Position numbers and translations under genes: made by a program | Assembly (NCBI RefSeq): GCF_037975245.1 | Contig: NC_092579.1 | Coordinates: forward strand, 7,565,001 to 7,629,000 | Direction: 5' to 3' | From: Apostichopus japonicus | Lineage: Eukaryota; Echinodermata; Holothuroidea; Aspidochirotida; Stichopodidae | Length of the DNA: 64,000 nucleotides | Notes under the pieces: generated by a model | Told to the model about the DNA's origin: nothing | The model's database searches: none | The model's input: the letters and a program-made list of their open reading frames with translations, nothing else | Shown: piece after piece, positions 57,901-64,000 of the stretch | How the letters are laid out: every line of letters begins with the position of its first letter | How positions within the stretch are numbered: position 1 is the stretch's first letter

Positions 57901-60900
57901 GGCACCATACTTAATTTAATATATTACATACTGATGCATGATGGGATAAATTCATGTAATCCTCACACCAGTAGAGCTTCCTTCTCTGTAAATAAAATCA
58001 CCTCACCATCTTTCAAATCCCATCCTGTCCAAATCAATTTACAGTTTAGCAGTATTCCCTGCTGAAGCTATTAAAGAATGATGAACAAAATGGTCACCAG
58101 GGATGAATTTTCACTTTTTCCCATTACAATCCTCTATGATTTTAACTTTTCAGTAACATCAAAATGCCAAAATAAAATGAAAGTTTGTTAAACACAACTT
58201 CCAAATAAGCATGTACTCAACAGACAGAAATCTATAACAAAGTTTGATCATACAACATAGTTAGAGATATTTCCAACATAGTTGTTATTGGTAACATTTT
58301 ACAGCTGGAAATTTGGCTTAATCAGAAAAAAAACAAGGGTTACCTTTAAGACATTTTCAACGAAAATTGTTTAAATTGTGCTATTTTGTATGCTGTGACT
58401 GAAACAGAACCATTGATATGATTTGCTATTGTAACAGCCATATTAGTGTACTTTGAGTTCTATGTTTCGTAGCAGTCTTTCAAACATTCCGACACGATAC
58501 AACCAGCTAGGGAATTGCTGCATCGTGACTGTATCTATGAATTAAACACTAAACTGTGACATGCTACTGATGAAGCATACAGGACACAATCCTGAGGGGC
58601 TCACGCTCCCTGTAAAACTAAAATTTCCCCATGCCCATTGCTTCTATAAATATTATAAGACCAAAGCTTAGAATCATTGGCCAAACAGATTTGCAGAGAA
58701 CAGTGTACATGCAATGACTTATCCAGTATCGCATCGTAAAATGCACTGTAAAATGCACCGCAAAATGGGCAGAGTGCTATACAACTACAAAGAGCAGTTT
58801 TTGTGCATAGACAAAATATCAGGGATGTGTTCAGGAATATTTGAGTGCCGGGAGGGCTTGTGCGGTAGTGTGATCCACGTTTTGGGGGAAGGGTCTAAAG
58901 GGGTGGGGTGTCCCTCTCCCCTTTGGAAATTTTTTTGCAATCATGCTTATATGGCAACAAAATGGTGCTATCTTTTTGCTACCCTGGAGCTAACTTTTGT
59001 GCCAAGTATTCACCCATAGTTTGGTAATGGCAATAAAAGTTGTTAAATTAATCATCAAACATAGTGCCAGGGTAGAAATGTATAAAATACTGTTTGTACT
59101 GAGCAGAATTCAGAACTGCCAGGCACAGCCGCCCACTGCTGCCCGGCAAGAGCACATCCCTGAAATATAAAGTATCTTCAATATAAGCTTAGACAAAGTT
59201 ACAGGCCTTTTAACACTGCTACACATAATTTGAACACTAACTGATTCCCTGTGCCAGGAAATGTCATTAAATGTCAGTCATTGTTGTAATGACAATCCAG
59301 TCATAACCAATGTGTACTGGAAGCTGTCTGTAGCTTCTGATATTCAGCAGAGAAAACAGAAGTCATTTATCTCTGCTAGTTTGCCCCTTTTAAGAACTAA
59401 GCCAACAGGTTATGTACCATTACTCACAGCTCATATCATAAATAAATACTAACTTAAACTTTACAGCTGGTTTAATTAATTCTAGCCAAACTATAAATGC
59501 CATTCTAACCCATAATTTGTCAAGCTCTTGAAAATTTATACAGTAACCTATTATTAAATTTGACCAAATAGATGTACAGTCTAAATATGTCAGAATAGCC
59601 AGGGGAGAAAACCCCAAAGTGGTAAATTGATATCTTTAACAGATTAAAAAAATGGAACATTTAGGGAATTGCAATGCTAAGTAAAATGTTAAAGGTTGAT
59701 CGTCAAGCAGCCAGGTGAACTTGTCACCGGTAATCAGGTACGGACAGGAAACATTAAACTTTTCTTGCTACCAACTAATTCAAGACCGAACCTTCCGATA
59801 AAAGTATGTCTTTTGCATACATTTGGGAAGTCTGCTGAAAAGTGTTCAATATGGCAGTATTGAACAATCATGTCTTCTATCTAATAATTTGACCAGGGCA
59901 TTTCAAGTCCAACCTGCCGAGGGCCTGGAGCTCCTCATTCCAATTTTCTGGCTACCAAATTCAACGACTGAATAGCCTGTCTTCCTGCAAACTTTCCAAC
60001 ACTATCCACACTGTAAAAGTAGTGATCATACATTGGTGACTGTGGTCTGCCCTTCCCCCCCCCCCCCCATCTCCCACCTCTGCCTCTCCTCCATTTGTAT
60101 CGCAACAGGGTAATCAACCTTCTGCAGTTTTAGTTGCAGTATGTCTACAATGAAATTACTTAAAAGTGGCTGCACTTTTTGCAGAAGAAACTACCATATG
60201 TTTCCACCCTTACCTACCCGCACAAATGGTGATTATAAATTGTTGTACAGTCATTTTGACATAATTAATATCAGTTTCGCTTGGCAAAAACAACGTATTT
60301 ATACCAGGTGAAAAGAATAAATTTACTGGCATCTGTTTGATCACTTCAAAGATTGTTCTTCTAATCATGAAATTTCACCATTTGTGCAGCAGGCATGACT
60401 AGCCAGAAAACATAGCATAGTCCAAAATATTAGCAATTAGGCTGATGTAGCATTTGGCAAAACATGTAACCTTTGAAAGAAAAAAGGTCTTTTCTTTCTC
60501 CCAAATTTCCTACTTACATACAAATATCAACTATTAGAAAGTATTAAACCAATGACAGTTTCATATGATGTAAGCTTGACAGGTCAATAGAAGTTGGGTA
60601 TTCTCAATTTGTTCTTGGGCTTAAACTTGTTAATTCTGTTAATGAATATTCATGACTTTGATCCTATACACCATAAATATGCGTTGTAAATATAATGGTC
60701 TATATCCATATGACTTACTTTATGGGAAAGTCTGATTCACTCAAGTTGATGATGAAGTCCCATTGAAGGTCCTCCATCTTCAGAAGATCTTCCATAGCTT
60801 GGAGGTAAACGCTCAAGAGGCTAGCTCCGCCCCAGATGGTTGCATATCGCCACGGTGTCATCAAAATATTTGGGAACATATCGGCAATCTTTGACAGCTC

Positions 60901-63185
60901 TCTGTGCAAATAATCTGAGCGCTGGGAGAAAAATGAAGATATATTCATAACATCAACCGTTGTGAAGTTCAGCAGCCTGTTTATTCCCCCATTTATTTTT
61001 AAAGAAACAGAATTTAGGCCTCTTTTTGCAGGGCCCCAGTTTCTACAACTCTTATATATAGTCGTTTACAGCATGTCTGACCATTTATTCGCATATGTTT
61101 TCCAATGATATAGTAATGGTATTGTATAATGATATATAACACTGTGACATTTGAAAGAGCATTAGAAGGGATTAGTCAGATGGGGAACAATGAACTTTAG
61201 TAAGAAGACGACTTTATCAGTGTTAAAAGCTATTGTATAATTGCTAGGTTAAGATGTGACTCATCTTTAATAGTTCAAGGGACTGTATAATAACAATGCA
61301 TGTTCATACAGCTGCACATATCAGTTATGTAACAACATGCCATGATTTTGATTGCGAATATTCATTACATGATTTGCATAGCAATTTTTAAGCCACGTTG
61401 TATGGCCACTTGATCATTACATAATTTTTATAGATGTGTTAAACAGTAAGATTAATGTTGCGCTCTCAGCAGAGATGTTCTTTAAATTGATGTCCTTTAG
61501 TTGATCTGTTGGTCTGATGCCTTGGTCTGATGCCTTGGTACAGTTAAGGGCATCGACGATGCCCTTAATTTATTTGATATACCTACTACCATACCTCAAC
61601 TATCTCTTTTATCATGTTATATCTTGTGTCCTCTGGCTAGCAATCATACATTATTCCTAGTCTGTATCAAGGTCGTCAGTTTGTGACAAGAGGAGTGTGA
61701 AAAAATAGTACAAAGTATACAACGTCTGATGATCTTGCATTTATACGGCAATTAAATAACTCTATCTGGAGGCTTATTTTAACACCTGTTGGGGCAGCAG
61801 ACTTGCAGTATTCTAGGAGGTATATGAGACTCATTTTAACACCTGTTGGTGAAGCAGACTTGCAGTATTCTAGGAGGCATATGAGGCTCATTTTAACACC
61901 TGTTGGTGAAGCAGACTTGCAGTATTCTAGGAGGCATATGAGGCACAAACCAAGGTGTGCAGTAATATGGAAGAAAACGGACTCTCTGTTAAGTCACAAC
62001 ATTGTTGTTCATACTGTGTATGTACTAATTAAATTGTTAAAGATGTTTGTGATATTTCAAAAAGCATGTTTTCGAACTGGAAACTACTGAGAGAAAATGT
62101 ACCATTATCCGGCTTATCATTTGCCTTAGTAATTGGTCACTGAAATTCTCCTCCACCCCCCCACCCAGCTCAGGCATCTATAAGTTAAATACACTTTGAA
62201 TCTACGTGACACATCACTGATTATAGCACAAAGAATTGTACTTATGTCTCAGCATTTATTCAAGAAGTTGCACTCCCAGTGGAAGGATCATGTAACCAAA
62301 AAACAATTTTGATCCCACAGATTTCTGCAGCCAAGAAGTCTTTCTTCTCGCTGCTAGCTTTAATTTCAGCAGAAGTGTCAACTGTCGCCGGGCTGTTATG
62401 CTTGATCAAGCATCAAAACTCAACGGAGCCACTGCTACTGGGCCAAGTAAACAGGGGAATACCCATTTTATGTCCTCTTGTAACTTTCAATCACATTTCA
62501 TTTATCAAACAGATTTCTTTGGAATCCATTTACAAGCTTTAAAACTGGATTTGCTCTTTTTTTCCCTTCATTTTTTTCGTAATGTTGCGATCTAGATACG
62601 AGAGAAGAAGTTTTGAGTAACTTTGTGAAAATGATTTTGCATTTCCAATCCTTTTTTTTTTGGGGGGGGGGGGAAGTCCGTTGAGGGAATATATGCTCTA
62701 TGTCATTATCTCCAAGAATAGAAAATTAATTTACCGTTTGTGAGAAGTAGTATACATTATATATATAAATATATATTTATATAGATACATAGATCCTGCT
62801 GAACATTATTTCATAACTGGAGGGTAGACATCATCCAAATTCCAAGTCCTTACAAATGGTAACAAAAATATTTGTCATGCTTGTAGGACTTTGTAAGACC
62901 CCAGAGGAGAACAGAATACTGTACATGAATCAGGGTAAAAGTGAATCCCCCAGCACAGTTAGTTTGCTTTACCTATTTTTGAAAGCCTGCATCCAGGGCA
63001 AACCATACAACTTACCTCATCAACATGAATGTAGAAGAAATGGTTTGAGTGGTACAGAAGTTTGATGAGGCGACGGACTTGTCTCAAGGCTCTTCCGTTG
63101 ACGACTAAAATGTACGCAATGCGGACAGTACTGGCGGGTGAGAGGTTAACTTCATCAAGGTTGTCAACCTCTTTCAAAGGTTTTC
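42237..63185 (-). CDS. XYLT: Peptide O-xylosyltransferase, GT14 family (5' partial, 8 exons)
   Basis: Minus-strand join of 63185-63016, 60921-60719, 51167-51087, 47940-47721, 46259-46083, 44698-44462, 44033-43821 and 42908-42237: 656 residues to a TGA stop. The enzyme moves xylose from UDP-xylose onto Ser of proteoglycan core proteins in the Golgi lumen, starting heparan and chondroitin sulfate chains. The GT14 domain includes [13 protein letters not shown] (20-32), [32 protein letters not shown] (77-92), [20 protein letters not shown], and DGGSDWF (185-191), whose Asp aligns with what I recall as the catalytic base. The Cys-rich [16 protein letters not shown] (residues 256-271) follows. The C-terminal Xylo_C domain runs from [13 protein letters not shown] to GRLR at the end, as in human. 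The position aligned with human DWD reads NFD (437-439). The N-terminal stem and membrane anchor lie beyond the right edge. I cannot assign XYLT1 or XYLT2; many invertebrates have one gene. Confidence 0.96.
43821..44033 (-). CDS. XYLT: XYLT exon: Xylo_C domain, middle
   Basis: Minus-strand acceptor gtttcttag above 44033; donor gttagt below 43821; 71 codons, phase 0. Encodes [20 protein letters not shown], then [20 protein letters not shown] and LKRIE. The donor is inside a longer open frame but is fixed by the match [17 protein letters not shown]. Confidence 0.9.
44462..44698 (-). CDS. XYLT: XYLT exon: start of Xylo_C domain
   Basis: Minus-strand acceptor gttcctacag above 44698; donor gtactt below 44462; 79 codons, phase 0. 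Encodes [39 protein letters not shown] and a less conserved tail. Confidence 0.95.
44945..45495. repeat. Interspersed repeat hosting the foldback element
   Basis: The left part has GGCATACGCGTAGGAGGC, a poly-G run and GACTGCAGCCCCCC; the right part has CAGCCCCCAAATC and AGGCTCCTATGCC, roughly inverted. Between them is an about 87-bp tandem pair (45019-45180) with TTTTCGGGCACCTACTGAAA. Looks like a TE fragment; family not recognised. Confidence 0.45.
45214..45455. mobile_element. 242-bp foldback element
   Basis: Ends TGTAACGACTTCCCC and GGGCAAGTCGTTACA are inverted with one mismatch. Two arms of about 66 bp (45265-45330 and 45374-45439) are near-complementary, including GCGCTCCGCGCGC opposite GCGCGCGGAGCGCGC. 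The loop is also inverted (ATTCATCGGTTA with TAACCAATGAAT) around a CACGTG, so nearly the whole element can form one hairpin. Confidence 0.75.
46083..46259 (-). CDS. XYLT: XYLT exon: Cys-rich segment
   Basis: Minus-strand acceptor ttttttcag above 46259; donor gtatgt below 46083; 59 codons, phase 0. Encodes [40 protein letters not shown] and [17 protein letters not shown]. The Cys pattern matches human XYLT. Confidence 0.97.
46935..47080. repeat. Degenerate 25-bp repeat (TCAACTTTGACTGTG)
   Basis: Five or six diverged units of GTCAACTTTGACTGTGNAGTGA within a XYLT intron. Confidence 0.65.
47083..47310. repeat. 49-bp repeat (TCCACAAGATACACATCC), 3-4 copies
   Basis: Two perfect and two decayed 49-bp units. 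On the minus strand (the XYLT sense strand) two copies include CTGCAG followed by GTATGA, close to a splice-donor consensus. Confidence 0.9.
47340..47640. repeat. About 130-bp duplication next to XYLT exon
   Basis: Two diverged units sharing TGTTACATGATCC, TATGCTGGTCTGTATAGGAC and TTAAACTGTACCGATTATTC. Their ends (CACCTGAGCAGAGAGCC) resemble the 3' edge of the real exon at 47721. Confidence 0.75.
47721..47940 (-). CDS. XYLT: XYLT exon: GGSDW catalytic region
   Basis: Minus-strand acceptor ttttcacag above 47940; donor gtgaat below 47721. Encodes [38 protein letters not shown] and [10 protein letters not shown]. Diverged partial copies of this exon's 3' end and flank lie on both sides. Confidence 0.97.
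48361..48450 (-). pseudogene. Diverged partial copy of the XYLT GGSDW exon 3' end
   Basis: CACCTCCACAGGGAGCAAGC, then TGTACTTGAACATG, corresponds to 47719-47752 (exon 3' edge). The preceding GCAGGTCAACAGACACAAAT matches the flank near 47663. The copy covers only the exon's last few codons and cannot replace it. Confidence 0.6.
51087..51167 (-). CDS. XYLT: XYLT exon: LKSHGRD motif
   Basis: Minus-strand acceptor tttcttctag above 51167; donor gtgggt below 51087. An 81-base exon encoding [17 protein letters not shown] and LKSHGRDES. Both split codons (Lys and Ser) resolve in phase with the neighbours. Confidence 0.95.
51660..51876 (+). repeat. LINE-like 3' tail ending in (ATCT)n
   Basis: AT-rich sequence ending TGATTGGCTGAATAAATATC followed by TATCTATCT. 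An AATAAA-like end with a short tetranucleotide tail is typical of LINE 3' ends (CR1/L2/Jockey type). No reverse transcriptase frame is present. Confidence 0.4.
54520..57260. repeat. Large minisatellite, about 24 copies of a 103-124 bp unit
   Basis: Each unit has GTGATAGAGATAACTGTCAG, GGATAACTTCC, a variable poly-C block, TTCTGCCTCATCCCCACCAG and CTCTACAGCGATGAGACACA. Unit length varies mainly through the C-run and through TTCCATCCCC versus TTCTTCCCCC variants. Higher-order variant blocks are visible. Open frames over it are repeat artefacts. Confidence 0.97.
57389..57449. repeat. Perfect 61-bp palindrome
   Basis: Arms of 30 bp (57389-57418 and 57420-57449) are exactly complementary around one G. 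The left arm starts AATTTTGTTGTTCAG. It lies about 130 bases after the minisatellite. Confidence 0.97.
58820..59162. mobile_element. hAT-like MITE, 343 bp
   Basis: Inverted repeats CAGGGATGTG and CACATCCCTG bound the element, with AAATAT directly on both sides (58814-58819, 59163-59168) as a decayed target duplication. GC-rich subterminal blocks with TGCCGGG occur on both ends. No coding capacity. Confidence 0.65.
60719..60921 (-). CDS. XYLT: XYLT exon: TPWR and SDFPIK motifs
   Basis: Minus-strand acceptor tctcccag above 60921; donor gtaagt below 60719. Encodes [36 protein letters not shown] and [13 protein letters not shown], with a Lys codon split across the next intron. Confidence 0.97.
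61544..61568. repeat. Perfect 25-bp palindrome
   Basis: TTAAGGGCATCG-A-CGATGCCCTTAA. Just left is a 15-bp tandem duplication (GGTCTGATGCCTT). Confidence 0.9.
61770..61940. repeat. 57-bp minisatellite, 3 copies
   Basis: Three 57-bp units sharing CATTTTAACACCTGTTGG and GCAGACTTGCAGTATTCTAG, starting at 61770, 61827 and 61884. 57 is a multiple of 3, hence open frames on both strands. Confidence 0.95.
63016..63185 (-). CDS. XYLT: XYLT exon (first visible): GT14 domain start
   Basis: Minus-strand acceptor cttacag lies just above 63185 and donor gtaagt just below 63016. Encodes [20 protein letters not shown], then [20 protein letters not shown] and HFFYIHVDE, the Rossmann start of the GT14 fold. 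Enters mid-codon, so more exons lie to the right. Confidence 0.95.
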
Positions 63186-63514
63186 CTGTAAGATAAAAAG
63201 AAAATTTAAAAAAAAGGTTCTCATAAGTAAGAAAAAGATGAAAGGGTTATTACACCAGAACGATGAATTAGCATACTATGTGAATGCAAGAAGACATTCA
63301 ACAATCTGCAACAAAATCAGATTCACCATATTAATGAGGATCCATCCATGTAACAAACTTACTATTCTGGGAACATTGGATTGGATCTAAATGTGCAGAA
63401 AGTATGGAGTGACATGTAAGCCAATGTGGAAATGAGAACTCAAAACTGCAAACAATAATCTCTCAGCATGTTAGGATTCAAAGGCAATCAAGGGGTCTTG
63501 CTTAAAGAGGGGAC

Positions 63515-63625
63515 CATCCCTACCCTCCCACCACCTCATCCCACCCATTCCCACCACCCCCACCCATTCCCACCACCCCACCTATTCCCACCACCCCCAC
63601 CCAATCCCACCACCCACACCCATTG
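63515..63625. repeat. C-rich CCCATTCCCACCACCC repeat
   Basis: Imperfect 16-21 bp units rich in CCC. On the minus strand (XYLT sense) this gives repeated GGG tracts able to form G-quadruplexes in the pre-mRNA. Confidence 0.85.
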
Positions 63626-64000
63626 CCCTTAGATCCTTGCAAAACATATGCAAAGAGCTTGTTTTGACACTTGTTCGTGTTCAGCCAATTAATCCCATTT
63701 AGTTTTTGTGCCACACAGCAAGAAGATAAAGCTATTCAGTGAAAAATAAGTAGAAGGAATATTAATATTATATTATAATATGACAAATGGCCCTGTAGGG
63801 TCCTGAGAAACCTTAAGTTCACCCCTGTAAGCAATAGCATTACATTATCAAAGCATTATTGATATGCCATTACAGTTCATACAATACAAAGCATACAAAA
63901 ATAAATGAAAAGTGACTTTTGTCTGCTTCTCATGGTATGTGTGGATCGATTATAGAATAGAACAACCAAAACTGTTGAATTAAGGAATGTTGCTCACAAA

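Larger units (their letters stand above)
51168..60718. other. XYLT intron, 9.6 kb
   Basis: Holds a LINE-like 3' tail (51660-51876), a 2.7-kb minisatellite (54520-57260), a 61-bp palindrome (57389-57449) and a hAT-like MITE (58820-59162). The rest is unique AT-rich sequence. Confidence 0.75.
60922..64000. other. XYLT 5' introns in window
   Basis: Intron 60922-63015 contains a 25-bp palindrome (61544-61568) and a 57-bp repeat (61770-61940). Intron 63186-64000 (open-ended) contains a C-rich repeat block (63515-63625). No further exon seen to the right edge. Confidence 0.7.

Overview
The window is animal nuclear DNA: AT-rich, with long introns, GT-AG splice sites, interrupted genes and many short non-autonomous transposons and minisatellites. 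Three conserved protein-coding genes and one tRNA gene can be supported. Repeat style and protein sequences suggest a marine invertebrate deuterostome, possibly an echinoderm such as a sea cucumber. The organism is an inference, not something the sequence proves.

Layout. (1) 600-27566 (+): the last nine exons of a SEPT3/9-group septin, running in from the left edge. Its first visible exon and the start of the second encode an EF-hand-pair-like (calmodulin/troponin-C-like) segment upstream of the septin GTPase domain, an arrangement I do not know from human septins. Two introns (10.7 and 8.7 kb) are packed with repeats. (2) 27567-34133: septin 3' flank, a 262-bp tandem duplication, a tRNA-Leu(AAG) gene on the minus strand, and nested MITEs. 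(3) 34134-38095 (+): a complete six-exon ICT1/MRPL58 gene (mitoribosomal peptidyl-tRNA hydrolase with GGQ motif, 217 aa). (4) 38096-42236: convergent intergenic region with a 131-135 bp minisatellite. (5) 42237-63185 (-): the last eight exons of a peptide O-xylosyltransferase (XYLT), continuing off the right edge; its 9.6-kb intron holds a ~2.7-kb minisatellite, a perfect 61-bp palindrome and a hAT-like MITE.

The three genes have unrelated jobs (septin cytoskeleton, mitochondrial translation rescue, glycosaminoglycan initiation) and are not an operon-like unit. Human SEPTIN9, MRPL58 and XYLT2 all lie on chromosome 17q, so the cluster may be a remnant of an ancestral linkage group.

The mobile-element story is unusually readable: four copies of one TTAA-flanked MITE of about 370 bp, one of them split by a 1557-bp hAT element with a perfect 8-bp target duplication and another lying truncated inside a second TIR element with a 9-bp target duplication. 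Exon joins were worked out by eye from splice consensus, phase and family similarity; none was tested with transcripts.
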